Assembly (NCBI RefSeq): GCF_018687895.1
Contig: NZ_CP061307.1
Coordinates: forward strand, 806,001-870,000
Origin: Polynucleobacter sp. JS-JIR-II-50
GTDB lineage: Bacteria > Pseudomonadota > Gammaproteobacteria > Burkholderiales > Burkholderiaceae
Length of the DNA: 64,000 nucleotides
Direction: 5' to 3'
The notes below the pieces were generated by a model that had not been told where the DNA came from, did no database searches, and saw only the letters and a list, made by a program, of their open reading frames with translations. The stretch's first letter is position 1. Each line of letters starts with the position of its first letter. Of this stretch, positions 43,400-52,336 are shown piece after piece. A program made the translations under genes and the position numbers.

Positions 43400-44580
43400 C
43401 TAAAAGCTTGAATACCGGTCTGCGCACGACCTAGAATCAAGGCGTGAATATCGTGAGTACCTTCATAGGTGTTGACTACCTCAAGATTCAGCATATGACG
43501 TACAACGCCATACTCATCAGAGATGCCGTTACCACCATGCATATCACGTGCCATGCGCGCGATGTCTAAAGACTTGCCGCAAGAGTTGCGTTTCATGATG
43601 GAGGTGATTTCTGGCGCTGCAATGCCTTCGTCTTTCATGCGACCTAAGCGCAAGCAACCTTGTAGGCCTAGAGTGATTTCAGTTTGCATGTCAGCCAATT
43701 TTTTCTGAATCAGTTGATTGGCGGCCAGCGGCTTACCAAACTGTTTGCGGTCCATGGTGTACTGGCGAGCAGCATACCAACACCACTCAGCGGCGCCTAG
43801 TGCACCCCAAGCAATACCGTAGCGAGCAGAGTTTAAGCAAGTGAAGGGGCCCTTCAAGCCCTCAACTTCAGGGAATTCATTTTCTGCTGGTACGAATACT
43901 TCGTCCATGACGATTTCACCAGTGATGGAGGCACGCAAACCCATCTTGCCGCTGATTTTTGGAGCGCTTAAGCCCTTCATGCCTTTTTCTAGGATGTAAC
44001 CGCGAATGATGCCTTCATCATTTTTCGCCCACACTACAAATACATCAGCAATCGGAGAGTTGGAAATCCACATCTTCGAACCCGTTAATGAAAATCCGCC
44101 AGGTACTTTTTTGGCCCGAGTAATCATGCCGCCTGCATCAGAGCCATAGTTTGGCTCCGTTAAACCAAAGCAACCAATCCATTCACCACTGGCTAATTTG
44201 GGAAGATACTTTTGTTTTTGTGCTTCGCTTCCAAATTCATTTATAGGAACCATGACTAAAGAGGACTGCACGCTCATCATGGAGCGATAGCCAGAATCTA
44301 CGCGTTCAATCTCGCGTGCAATTAAGCCGTAAGAGACATAGTTCAAGTTGGCTCCACCATACTGCTCAGGAATCGTGATGCCCAAGAGACCAAGCTCACC
44401 CATTTCGCGGAAGATGGCTGGGTCGGTTGTTTCGTTGCGATAAGCATCGTGAATGCGGGGCATCAGGCGCCCTTGAGCGTATTCAGCAGCCGCATCACGA
44501 ATCATGCGCTCCTCTTCGGTTAGCTGGGTATCGAGAAGAAGGGGGTCCGCCCAGTTAAAGCTAGCCTTACTTTTGCTCAT
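43396..44580 (-). CDS. gcdH: Glutaryl-CoA dehydrogenase-type acyl-CoA dehydrogenase
   Basis: A 394-residue FAD enzyme. [15 protein letters not shown] and [17 protein letters not shown] are acyl-CoA dehydrogenase signatures, and the catalytic Glu is in [16 protein letters not shown]. The N-terminus ([19 protein letters not shown]) and these motifs fit the glutaryl-CoA dehydrogenase branch, which oxidises and decarboxylates glutaryl-CoA to crotonyl-CoA in lysine and tryptophan breakdown. Electrons would go to ETF and then ETF-QO, encoded at 49062. It is divergent from yhhQ. Confidence 0.92.
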   Translation of the reverse strand: MSKSKASFNWADPLLLDTQLTEEERMIRDAAAEYAQGRLMPRIHDAYRNETTDPAIFREMGELGLLGITIPEQYGGANLNYVSYGLIAREIERVDSGYRSMMSVQSSLVMVPINEFGSEAQKQKYLPKLASGEWIGCFGLTEPNYGSDAGGMITRAKKVPGGFSLTGSKMWISNSPIADVFVVWAKNDEGIIRGYILEKGMKGLSAPKISGKMGLRASITGEIVMDEVFVPAENEFPEVEGLKGPFTCLNSARYGIAWGALGAAEWCWYAARQYTMDRKQFGKPLAANQLIQKKLADMQTEITLGLQGCLRLGRMKDEGIAAPEITSIMKRNSCGKSLDIARMARDMHGGNGISDEYGVVRHMLNLEVVNTYEGTHDIHALILGRAQTGIQAFS

Positions 44581-44623
44581 TGCTTTGTCATCCTATATTT
44601 CATTTTGTCTTGATTTTTAGCTG

Positions 44624-44645
44624 ATTCCTGCGAATTTTCAGGAAT
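44624..44645. promoter_or_regulatory. Inverted repeat between gcdH and yhhQ
   Basis: ATTCCTG-N8-CAGGAAT, a seven-base inverted repeat in the 110-base region between the divergent genes. It is a candidate operator for either gene. No preQ1-riboswitch-like structure was recognised before yhhQ. Confidence 0.35.
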
Positions 44646-44690
44646 ACAGATATTCTTATTTCTATTATCCATTTTTCTGGACTTCTGGAC

Positions 44691-45395
44691 TTGCCTAGAC
44701 CTCGCCACCGCTATTACGACCTGATTTTGGCTGCCTTTGTAGTGGTCTTGCTCTGCTCGAACTTCATTGGGGCCGGTAAAGCAGCCGTGGTTAATTTGCC
44801 TTACTTCGGGTCGGTACCATTTGGCGCTGGTATTTTGTTCTTCCCTATCTCTTATTTCTTCGGCGATATTCTGACTGAAGTCTATGGCTATGCCTATGAC
44901 CGTAGAGCGGTTTGGACTGGATTTGCTGCGCTTGCATTTGCGGCAATCATGGCGCAGATAGTGATTACTTTGCCGGTAGCGCCAGGCGCTTATATGTCTA
45001 ATTATCAGCAGGGGCTAGAGACTGTTTTTGGAAACTCATGGCGTATCGCCTTAGCTTCCATGTTCTCCTTTTGGTGCGGCAGTCTGACCAATAGCTATGT
45101 TCTGGCGAAGATGAAAATCATGACCCAAGGGCGCTTTCTCTGGACGCGTACTATTGGCTCGACAGCGGTAGGGGAGTTGGTCGACTCCTCTTTCTTCTAT
45201 ATGTTGGCCTTTTATGGCATTTGGCCAACCCATGAAGTCATTCAAGTAGCGCTGGCCCAGTATGTCCTCAAGACTACTTGGGAGGTTCTAGCAACCCCCA
45301 TGACCTATTGGGTTGTGAACTTCCTCAAGCACAAGGAAAACGAGGATTTTTACGATATTCACACGAATTTCACCCCATTTAGGGTCAAAGTCTAA
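44691..45395 (+). CDS. yhhQ: Queuosine precursor transporter YhhQ
   Basis: A 234-residue inner-membrane protein of the DUF165 (VUT family), which imports queuosine precursors such as preQ0 or preQ1. About six helices; FPISYFFGDILTEVYGY near residue 55 is the family signature, along with SFWCGSLTNSYVLAKMK and GELVDSSFFY. The start is TTG at 44691; no ATG exists near the expected N-terminus. It is divergent from gcdH. Confidence 0.92.
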   Translation: MPRPRHRYYDLILAAFVVVLLCSNFIGAGKAAVVNLPYFGSVPFGAGILFFPISYFFGDILTEVYGYAYDRRAVWTGFAALAFAAIMAQIVITLPVAPGAYMSNYQQGLETVFGNSWRIALASMFSFWCGSLTNSYVLAKMKIMTQGRFLWTRTIGSTAVGELVDSSFFYMLAFYGIWPTHEVIQVALAQYVLKTTWEVLATPMTYWVVNFLKHKENEDFYDIHTNFTPFRVKV

Positions 45396-45432
45396 GCAAG
45401 ACCACGGCTTCCTGCCAACAAAGACCTCTAAG

Positions 45433-45469
45433 CCGTTAAAATAACGGTCTTTGCCCCCAAATTCGGGGG
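45433..45469 (+). terminator. Two adjacent hairpins after yhhQ
   Basis: CCGTTA-N3-TAACGG (45433-45447) followed by TCTTTG, then CCCCC-N6-GGGGG (45454-45469). They lie between yhhQ and the ABC-F gene. The first may end yhhQ transcription, the second may be part of the ABC-F leader; neither has a strong T tract. Confidence 0.4.
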
Positions 45470-45508
45470 TAACTATTCAATTGAATTTCAGAAAGCTAGA
45501 AAACATCC

Positions 45509-47116
45509 GTGCTGTCAGCATCTAATATCACCATGCAGTTTGGGGCAAAGCCTCTATTTGAAAACATTTCCGTGAAGTTTGGCGGCGGTAATCGCTATGG
45601 CCTGATTGGCGCTAACGGTTGCGGTAAATCCACCTTCATGAAAATTTTAGGTGGCGAGCTAGAGCCAACGAGCGGTAACGTGAGTTTGGATCCTGGGATT
45701 CGTTTAGGTAAGTTGCGTCAAGATCAATTTGCTTACGAGGATGTGCGCGTACTCGACGTCGTGATGATGGGGCACGAAGAGATGTGGAAGGCTGCAGCTG
45801 AACGCGATGCTATCTACGCCAATCCAGATGCTACTGATGAAGATTACATGAAGGCTGCTGAGCTTGAAGGTAAGTACGCCGAATACGGTGGCTATACCGC
45901 AGAAGCAAAAGCAGGTGAGTTGTTGTTAGGCATTGGTATTCCTATTGATCAGCATAATGGCCTGATGAGCAATGTTGCTCCAGGGTGGAAGTTGCGTGTA
46001 TTGCTTGCGCAAGCATTGTTCTCCGATCCAGATGTATTACTGCTCGATGAGCCAACGAATAACTTGGATATTCACTCCATTCATTGGCTTGAAGACATCC
46101 TCAATCAAATTAAGAGCACCATCGTCATCATTTCCCATGATCGTCACTTCCTGAATGAAGTCTGTACGCATATGGCCGATATGGACTATGGCACTTTAAA
46201 AGTCTATCCAGGTAATTACGACTCTTACATGCTGGCTTCTGTACAGGCGAGAACACAGCAGCTGAGTAATAACGTGAAAGCCAAAGAAAAAATTGCTGAA
46301 TTAGCAGCTTTCGTGGCTCGCTTCTCTGCAAATGCTTCTAAAGCGCGTCAGGCGACTTCTCGTCAGAGGCAACTGGAGAAGATTGAAATTGTTGAAGTAA
46401 AGCCTTCATCACGTCAGAACCCATTTATTCGTTTTGATACTGAGAAAAAATTACATAATATGGCGGTAGAGTGCAATGCACTTACGAAAGCTTATGACCG
46501 CGTTATCTTTAAAAATTTCAAATTAGGCGTTCGCGCCGGTGAAAAGATTGCGATCATCGGCCAAAATGGTGCTGGTAAGACAACATTACTTAAAACCATT
46601 CTGAGCAAGCGCTTTGACGGCATTGCTGCGGATAGTGGTGATGTGAAATGGGCTGAGAATGCTAACGTCGGTGTAATGCCTCAAGACAACACCGAAATGT
46701 TTGCTAAAGATGAGCTGCTCATGGATTGGATGAATTGGTGGCGTAATACTGGTGACGATGATCAAGTAATCCGTGGCACATTGGGCCGCCTCTTATTCTC
46801 TGGTGATGATATTGGCAAGTCTGTCAAAGTCCTTTCTGGTGGTGAAAAGGGCCGCATGATCTGGGGCAAACTCATGCTCCAAAAATACAACGTCCTGGCA
46901 ATGGATGAGCCAACCAATCACATGGACATGGAGTCGATAGAGAGTTTGCAAATTGCGCTTGAGAAATACGATGGCACTTTGATTTTCGTATCCCATGACC
47001 GCGAGTTCGTATCCGCGTTGGCTAACCGCATCTTAGAAGTGAAGATGGATGGTACGGTGGTGGATTACTCTGGAACTTACGAAGAGTACCTACGCAGCCA
47101 AGAGTTGGCCGGCTAA
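45509..47116 (+). CDS. ybiT: ABC-F family ATPase, YbiT-type
   Basis: A 535-residue soluble protein with two ABC domains, expected to act at the ribosomal E site. Domain 1 has Walker [10 protein letters not shown] and Walker [13 protein letters not shown]; domain 2 has GQNGAGKTT and [12 protein letters not shown]. The linker between them (about 240-320, [19 protein letters not shown]) is the P-site tRNA interaction motif. The overall sequence follows E. coli YbiT closely ([20 protein letters not shown], cited in part), more than EttA or Uup. The start is GTG at 45509. Confidence 0.92.
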   Translation: MLSASNITMQFGAKPLFENISVKFGGGNRYGLIGANGCGKSTFMKILGGELEPTSGNVSLDPGIRLGKLRQDQFAYEDVRVLDVVMMGHEEMWKAAAERDAIYANPDATDEDYMKAAELEGKYAEYGGYTAEAKAGELLLGIGIPIDQHNGLMSNVAPGWKLRVLLAQALFSDPDVLLLDEPTNNLDIHSIHWLEDILNQIKSTIVIISHDRHFLNEVCTHMADMDYGTLKVYPGNYDSYMLASVQARTQQLSNNVKAKEKIAELAAFVARFSANASKARQATSRQRQLEKIEIVEVKPSSRQNPFIRFDTEKKLHNMAVECNALTKAYDRVIFKNFKLGVRAGEKIAIIGQNGAGKTTLLKTILSKRFDGIAADSGDVKWAENANVGVMPQDNTEMFAKDELLMDWMNWWRNTGDDDQVIRGTLGRLLFSGDDIGKSVKVLSGGEKGRMIWGKLMLQKYNVLAMDEPTNHMDMESIESLQIALEKYDGTLIFVSHDREFVSALANRILEVKMDGTVVDYSGTYEEYLRSQELAG

Positions 47117-47145
47117 TGAAAGCCCAGTTGTAAGGCTGGTAATAA

Positions 47146-47173
47146 AAAATAAGCCCTTAAGTGGGCTTATTTT
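47146..47173. terminator. Bidirectional terminator
   Basis: Stem AAAATAAGCCC / GGGCTTATTTT, 11 base pairs with a six-base loop. It ends the ABC-F gene on the plus strand. The 3' end of the convergent DUF1289 gene reaches into it. Confidence 0.88.
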
Positions 47174-47420
47174 CTTTGGCTTGCCTCTGAAAGCGTGTCG
47201 CAGTACCTTCTGCACGAATACGTTTCCACACTGAATCCTTTTCTTCTTGAGAAAAGAATACCCAATTACTTACTTCACCTAAAGTGCGACCGCATCCTTG
47301 GCAGATCTCATCGTACAGTGTTGTGCAAACACCGATGCAGGGCGAGTCAGAGTCTGCATCCCCCGTGGAAAGGGAATGAGAGCCGTCTTGCACAATAGAT
47401 TTGATGTCTTCAGAATTCAT
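47157..47420 (-). CDS. DUF1289 family protein
   Basis: An 87-residue protein with the DUF1289 signature: PCIGVCTTLYDEICQGCGRTL, read in parts as CIGVC (about 27-31) and CQGCGRTLGEVSNW (about 40-53). The four cysteines could bind a metal or Fe-S cluster. The family is widespread in proteobacteria and has no firm function. Its start overlaps the stop of the GNAT gene by four bases, so it is the last gene of a gloA-GNAT-DUF1289 operon. Confidence 0.85.
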   Translation of the reverse strand: MNSEDIKSIVQDGSHSLSTGDADSDSPCIGVCTTLYDEICQGCGRTLGEVSNWVFFSQEEKDSVWKRIRAEGTATRFQRQAKENKPT

Positions 47421-48589
47421 GGCTGTACTTTAGACGATTTCAAAGGACTGTGCTCAGCAAGCTCATCAACATAAGCTCCGATCCCTTGATGTTCACGATC
47501 CAGGAAGTGTTTTACAGCTTTGGCAAACTGAGGATCTGCAATGAAATGGGCGGATTGAATGGTTGTTGGCAAGAAGCCGCGCGCCATCTTGTGTTCGCCT
47601 TGTGCACCACCTTCAAAGGTTTGAATCTGATTAGAGATGCAATATTCAATTGCTTGATAGTAGGCGGTTTCAAAGTGCAAGCAGGGTATATGTTCGATGG
47701 CACCCCAATATCTGCCATAAGCCTTAGAGCTTGCGAGGTCAACAACTAGCAAAGATGCTGCAATCGGATTTCCATTGCGCTCTGCAATGATGAGATGTAA
47801 GTTTTCAGGCATACGCTGTGCCCATAACTTCAAGAATGCCTCATTGAGATAGGGGCTCGATCCATGCTCTAAGTAAGTGTTTTCGTAACAGCGATAAAAG
47901 AATTCCCAATCAGCATTGGTTGAAGATATTCCTGGGACATGTCTAAAAGTAATTAGCTCTCGCGCCACCTGTTCTCGTTCGCGTCGAATATTCTTACGAC
48001 GCTTCATAGTGAGGGCTGCTAAAAATTGTTCGAAATTCTCAAAGCCTTGGTTATGCCAATGAAATTGCACCGAGTCTCGCAACATGAACCCTTGGTCCTC
48101 GAGCCCCTTTGCTTCTGAAGCATGGGGAAATAAAACATGTGCTGAAGATAGATTATTTTGTAAAACTAAAGTCTTCAAACCTGCAATTAATTGTTGTTGC
48201 ACTAAATCAGCAGCTACATTGCTCGCAATTAAAATCCTTGAGCCTTGAACGGGTGTAAACGGAATGGCACAAAGCGCTTTCGGAAAATACTGCATGCCTT
48301 GTTGCTCATAGGCCTGCGCCCAAGACCAGTCAAAGACAAATTCTCCGTAGGAGTGCTGCTTCAAATACAGGGGCATTACGCCAATGAGCTGGTCACCATC
48401 TTTTAGAAGTAGGTGAGCCACTTGCCACCCAGTATTGCCTCCAACGCAGCCAGTTTTCTCTAGCGTACTGAGAAACTCATGGCGAAGAAAGGGGCCTGCA
48501 TCATCAGGAAGTAGAGCATTCCACTTCTCTGGGGTGATATCGCTAAGGCGATCAACTATTTCTAATTGAAATGAATCGGGCTCTGCCAC
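47417..48589 (-). CDS. FemAB/GNAT-like acyltransferase (DUF482)
   Basis: A 390-residue protein of the PF04339 family, described as FemX-like or GNAT N-acyltransferase. FLRHEFLSTLEKTGCVG near the N-terminus, KRRKNIRREREQV near the middle and RGFLPTTIQSAHF near the end are typical. It has two tandem GNAT-like halves. The substrate is unknown; a link to peptidoglycan has been suggested from the FemAB relation only. It lies three bases after gloA. Confidence 0.87.
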   Translation of the reverse strand: MAEPDSFQLEIVDRLSDITPEKWNALLPDDAGPFLRHEFLSTLEKTGCVGGNTGWQVAHLLLKDGDQLIGVMPLYLKQHSYGEFVFDWSWAQAYEQQGMQYFPKALCAIPFTPVQGSRILIASNVAADLVQQQLIAGLKTLVLQNNLSSAHVLFPHASEAKGLEDQGFMLRDSVQFHWHNQGFENFEQFLAALTMKRRKNIRREREQVARELITFRHVPGISSTNADWEFFYRCYENTYLEHGSSPYLNEAFLKLWAQRMPENLHLIIAERNGNPIAASLLVVDLASSKAYGRYWGAIEHIPCLHFETAYYQAIEYCISNQIQTFEGGAQGEHKMARGFLPTTIQSAHFIADPQFAKAVKHFLDREHQGIGAYVDELAEHSPLKSSKVQP

Positions 48590-48591
48590 GA

Positions 48592-48978
48592 TTAACGCTG
48601 AATGAGCTCAATTTTGTAGCCATCAGGGTCGGTAACAAACGCAATAATGGTGTCACCGCCAGCTACTGGTCCAGCCTCACGGGTCACATTGCCGCCGGCC
48701 GTCTTGATGGCAGCACAAGCAGCATAGGCATCTGGAACCTCAATTGCAATGTGTCCATAGGCTGTGCCTAGGTCATAGGATTGAACGCCATGGTTGTAAG
48801 TCAGCTCAATCTCCGACTGGCCATCCCCATTCCCTTTACCGAAACCCACAAAAGCCAGCGAATATTTTTGTTCCGGACGTTCGGTAGTGCGTACTAAATT
48901 CATACCCAATATTTTGGTGTAGAAGTTGATTGAGCGATTTAGGTCGCCAACGCGAAGCATAGTATGTAGGATCATCAT
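48592..48978 (-). CDS. gloA: Lactoylglutathione lyase (glyoxalase I)
   Basis: A 128-residue metalloenzyme that converts the methylglyoxal-glutathione hemithioacetal to S-lactoylglutathione. It starts [20 protein letters not shown] with the first metal His, and contains [17 protein letters not shown] and [12 protein letters not shown], supplying the Glu and His ligands. Length matches the short nickel-type GloA. Two ATG codons open the frame. It is the first gene of the minus-strand operon with the GNAT and DUF1289 genes. Confidence 0.95.
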   Translation of the reverse strand: MMILHTMLRVGDLNRSINFYTKILGMNLVRTTERPEQKYSLAFVGFGKGNGDGQSEIELTYNHGVQSYDLGTAYGHIAIEVPDAYAACAAIKTAGGNVTREAGPVAGGDTIIAFVTDPDGYKIELIQR

Positions 48979-49018
48979 GGGTTAAATATAACGCTATTTA
49001 TTTATTCGTGTTGAGATG

Positions 49019-49045
49019 AAAAACCCCGGTATGGAACCGGGGTTT
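49019..49045 (-). terminator. Terminator of the ETF-QO gene
   Basis: Stem AAACCCCGGT / ACCGGGGTTT with a five-base loop; on the minus strand it is followed by a T tract. It lies 17 bases after the ETF-QO stop and before gloA. Confidence 0.9.
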
Positions 49046-49061
49046 GTTGTATTGCATTGCT

Positions 49062-50732
49062 TTACATGGATGCGTAGTTCGGTCCGCCGCCACCTTCAGG
49101 CGTAACCCAGACGATATTTTGAGTGGGATCTTTAATGTCGCAAGTTTTGCAATGCACACAGTTTTGCGAATTAATTTGCAAGCGAGCCTTACCATCGGTT
49201 TCGACAAACTCATATACGCCAGCAGGGCAGTAGCGTTGCTCGGGTCCTGCATAGGTTTCCAGGTTCACGCCCACAGGAATGGATTCATTCTTCAGTGTTA
49301 AATGAACTGGTTGATTTTCAGCATGATTGGTATTGGAAATAAATACTGAAGAGAGGCGGTCAAACGTAATCTTGCCATCTGGCTTAGGGTAGTCAATCGG
49401 CTTGTGTTGCGCTGCAGGCTCCAAACATTCATGGTCAGCATGTTTTAAATGCACGGTCCATGGCGTGTTGCCACCCAAAAGCTTTTGCTCTAATCCCACC
49501 ATCAGCGTGCCAACATAAAGTCCTTTTGACATCCATGGCTTGAAGTTGCGCGCTTGATTGAGTTCTGTATGCAGCCAACTATTTTGGAATGCGGTTGGGT
49601 ACGCAGACAAAACATCCTCAGAGCGATTCTCATTGATAGCAGCAACTGCTGCTTCAGCAGCAAGCATGCCAGTCTTAATTGCTGCATGACTTCCCTTGAT
49701 GCGAGATGCATTGAGGAAGCCAGCATCACAACCAATGAGTGCACCGCCAGGAAATACAGTCTTAGGAAGGCTATTTAAACCACCAGCAGTCAGTGCGCGT
49801 GCGCCATAAGAAATGCGTTTACCGCCTTCAAAAGTTTCACGAATCTTTGGATGTAATTTATAGCGTTGGAATTCTTCAAAAGGAGAGAGGTAGGGATTCT
49901 TATAAGACAAGCCCACCACTAATCCAACAGCAACCTTGTTATCACCTAAGTGATAGAGGAATGAGCCGCCATAGGTATCGCTCTCCAAAGGCCAGCCGGC
50001 GGTGTGCACTACAAGTCCAGGCTTACTCTTGGAGGGTTCAACCTCCCAAAGCTCTTTAATGCCAATGCCATAGCTTTGTGGGTCTGCATCCTTATCTAAT
50101 GCAAACTTAGCAATCAGTTGTTTGCCAAGATGGCCACGCGCGCCTTCGGCAAAGAGGGTGTACTTGCCGCGTAATTCCATGCCAAGCTGAAACTGATCCG
50201 TTGGATTGCCTTCTTTGTCTAAACCCATTGATCCAGTGATGACACCATGGACTGCGCCTTGCTCGTTGTAGAGAATTTCTGCGGCTGGAAAACCGGGGAA
50301 AATCTCAACGCCGAGATTCTCGGCTTGTTGTCCCAGCCAACGGGTCACGTTAGCAAGACTGACAATATAGTTGCCTTCATTTTTAAAGCAGTGCGGCAAC
50401 ATCCAGTTTGGAACTTGGTATGAGTTATCGCTGGTCAAGAATAGAAATTGATCTTGCGTGACGGGTGTATCGAGCGGTGCACCCAGCTCTTTCCAGTTGG
50501 GGAATAATTCAGTGAGTGCTTTGGGGTCCATGACGGCGCCAGAAAGAATGTGGGCTCCGATTTCAGAACCCTTTTCCAATACGCACACACTGATTTCTTT
50601 TCCTGAGGAGCTGGCTAATTGCTTGGCTTTAATGGCGGCCGACAAACCTGCGGGGCCACCCCCAACGATGACCAGGTCATAGTCCATAGAGTCTCTGGGA
50701 CCATATTGCTCTACCAACTCTGCAGAATTCAT
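49062..50732 (-). CDS. Electron transfer flavoprotein-ubiquinone oxidoreductase
   Basis: A 556-residue membrane-bound FAD and 4Fe-4S enzyme that passes electrons from acyl-CoA dehydrogenases, via ETF, to ubiquinone. The N-terminal dinucleotide fold is YDLVIVGGGPAGLSAA. The C-terminal ferredoxin-like part has YCPAGVYEF and CVHCKTCDIKDPTQNI, giving the four cluster cysteines. HILSGAVMDP and GDNKVAVGLVVGL are family signs. A GGAG ribosome site precedes ATG. It may serve gcdH, encoded 4.5 kb away. Confidence 0.97.
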   Translation of the reverse strand: MNSAELVEQYGPRDSMDYDLVIVGGGPAGLSAAIKAKQLASSSGKEISVCVLEKGSEIGAHILSGAVMDPKALTELFPNWKELGAPLDTPVTQDQFLFLTSDNSYQVPNWMLPHCFKNEGNYIVSLANVTRWLGQQAENLGVEIFPGFPAAEILYNEQGAVHGVITGSMGLDKEGNPTDQFQLGMELRGKYTLFAEGARGHLGKQLIAKFALDKDADPQSYGIGIKELWEVEPSKSKPGLVVHTAGWPLESDTYGGSFLYHLGDNKVAVGLVVGLSYKNPYLSPFEEFQRYKLHPKIRETFEGGKRISYGARALTAGGLNSLPKTVFPGGALIGCDAGFLNASRIKGSHAAIKTGMLAAEAAVAAINENRSEDVLSAYPTAFQNSWLHTELNQARNFKPWMSKGLYVGTLMVGLEQKLLGGNTPWTVHLKHADHECLEPAAQHKPIDYPKPDGKITFDRLSSVFISNTNHAENQPVHLTLKNESIPVGVNLETYAGPEQRYCPAGVYEFVETDGKARLQINSQNCVHCKTCDIKDPTQNIVWVTPEGGGGPNYASM

Positions 50733-50890
50733 TCAATTTCTCCGAAATTTCTTAAAAATGGGGCATTTAAGCCCTATTAGTTTAGTTCTAACTGACAAAA
50801 TCCGAATTAGTGCCAAGACCGCCTAGCCCACGGCGTCTTAAGCGTTATGATTGCTTTTTTACTCATTTTGGCAATATTAGGACAAAAGTT

Positions 50891-51592
50891 ATGAATAAAA
50901 CTTACCCATCTGCAGTAGATGCCCTGCGGGACATCTTAAAAGACGGACAAAAATTGGCCGTTGGCGGTTTTGGTCTTTGTGGCATTCCTGAGGCCTTGAT
51001 TCAGGCAGTTAAGGATCTGGGCGTCCAAAATCTCACTGCAATTGCTAACAACGCTGGAGTTGATGGCTTTGGTTTGGGTTTATTGCTCAATTCACGCCAG
51101 GTGAAAAAAATGGTTGCCTCATATGTGGGTGAGAACAAAGAATTTGAACGTCAGTTTTTAGCCGGCGAATTGGAGTTGGAATTCACGCCGCAAGGAACTT
51201 TGGCTGAAAAATTGCGTGCCGGTGGTTGTGGCATCCCTGCTTTTTATACCAAAACCGGTGTTGGTACTTTGGTTGCCGAGGGTAAGGAAGAAAAAGAATT
51301 CGATGGTGAGAAATACATCATGGAGCGTTCAATCGTCTCAGACATCTCTTTAGTAAAAGCTTGGAAGGCAGATAAGTCCGGTAACTTAGTCTATCGCTAC
51401 ACAGCACGAAACTTCAATCCAGTGGTGGCTATGGCTGGCAAGATCACCGTTGCTGAAGTAGAAGAGATTGTTGAGAACGGCAAACTCCATCCTGATGAGA
51501 TTCATACACCCGGTATTTATGTCCACCGTTTGGTTTTGCATAAAACACCAGAAAAGCGCATTGAACAGCGCACGATGACTGCAACAGCGTAA
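50891..51592 (+). CDS. scoA: 3-oxoacid CoA-transferase subunit A
   Basis: A 233-residue subunit of succinyl-CoA:3-ketoacid CoA-transferase, which activates acetoacetate. The open frame starts at 50810, but ATG at 50891 with AGGACA upstream gives the usual N-terminus; the family motif [14 protein letters not shown] follows. [12 protein letters not shown] and [16 protein letters not shown] are also typical. scoB follows 58 bases later. Confidence 0.93.
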   Translation: MNKTYPSAVDALRDILKDGQKLAVGGFGLCGIPEALIQAVKDLGVQNLTAIANNAGVDGFGLGLLLNSRQVKKMVASYVGENKEFERQFLAGELELEFTPQGTLAEKLRAGGCGIPAFYTKTGVGTLVAEGKEEKEFDGEKYIMERSIVSDISLVKAWKADKSGNLVYRYTARNFNPVVAMAGKITVAEVEEIVENGKLHPDEIHTPGIYVHRLVLHKTPEKRIEQRTMTATA

Positions 51593-51650
51593 TCCCCCGA
51601 ACACTAAAGCAATAGAACAGCAATAGAACAAAATACTTAGGAAGATCGAA

Positions 51651-52301
51651 ATGCCTTGGACTAGAGATGAGATGGCAGCGCGTGCTGCTAAAGAATTAAA
51701 AGATGGTTACTACGTGAACTTGGGCATTGGTATGCCTACTTTGGTTGCGAACCATGTACCTAAAGATATGGAAGTTTGGCTTCAGTCTGAAAATGGTTTG
51801 TTGGGTATTGGACCATTCCCAACTGAAGAAACCATTGATGCCGATCTAATCAATGCTGGTAAGCAAACCATTACGACTTTGCCTGGCTCATCGATTTTCT
51901 CTTCTGCCGATTCGTTTGGAATGATTCGTGGTGGAAAAATTAATATCGCGATCTTAGGTGCAATGCAAGTAAGCGAACATGGTGATTTAGCCAACTGGAT
52001 GATTCCAGGAAAAATGGTCAAGGGCATGGGCGGCGCAATGGATTTGGTGGCCGGTGTTAAGCATGTGGTTGTGCTGATGGAGCACGTTGCCAAGAAAAAA
52101 GATGGCACTGAAGAGCTCAAAATTTTGCCGCATTGCACATTGCCTTTAACGGGCGTAGGCGTTATTAGCCAGATCATTACCGATCTTTGTGTTCTTGACA
52201 TCACCCCTAAAGGTTTGAAATTAACTGAATTGGCTCCAGGCGTGACCAAAGAAGAGGTTATCGCTAAAACGGGAGCCCCTGTTGATACAACGGGTTTCTA
52301 A
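51651..52301 (+). CDS. scoB: 3-oxoacid CoA-transferase subunit B
   Basis: A 216-residue partner of ScoA. It contains the catalytic-glutamate motif [13 protein letters not shown] near residue 43 (SENG signature), [14 protein letters not shown], and [15 protein letters not shown]. The pair catalyses reversible CoA transfer between succinyl-CoA and acetoacetate or similar oxoacids. An AGGAAG ribosome site precedes ATG. Confidence 0.95.
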   Translation: MPWTRDEMAARAAKELKDGYYVNLGIGMPTLVANHVPKDMEVWLQSENGLLGIGPFPTEETIDADLINAGKQTITTLPGSSIFSSADSFGMIRGGKINIAILGAMQVSEHGDLANWMIPGKMVKGMGGAMDLVAGVKHVVVLMEHVAKKKDGTEELKILPHCTLPLTGVGVISQIITDLCVLDITPKGLKLTELAPGVTKEEVIAKTGAPVDTTGF

Positions 52302-52336
52302 TCAGCGCCATCAATTAATGGAATAATGGGTTCACC

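Noticed and set aside
44581..44690. preQ1 riboswitch before yhhQ
   Set aside because: No preQ1-type pseudoknot with a C-rich loop and A-rich tail could be recognised; only a simple inverted repeat is present.
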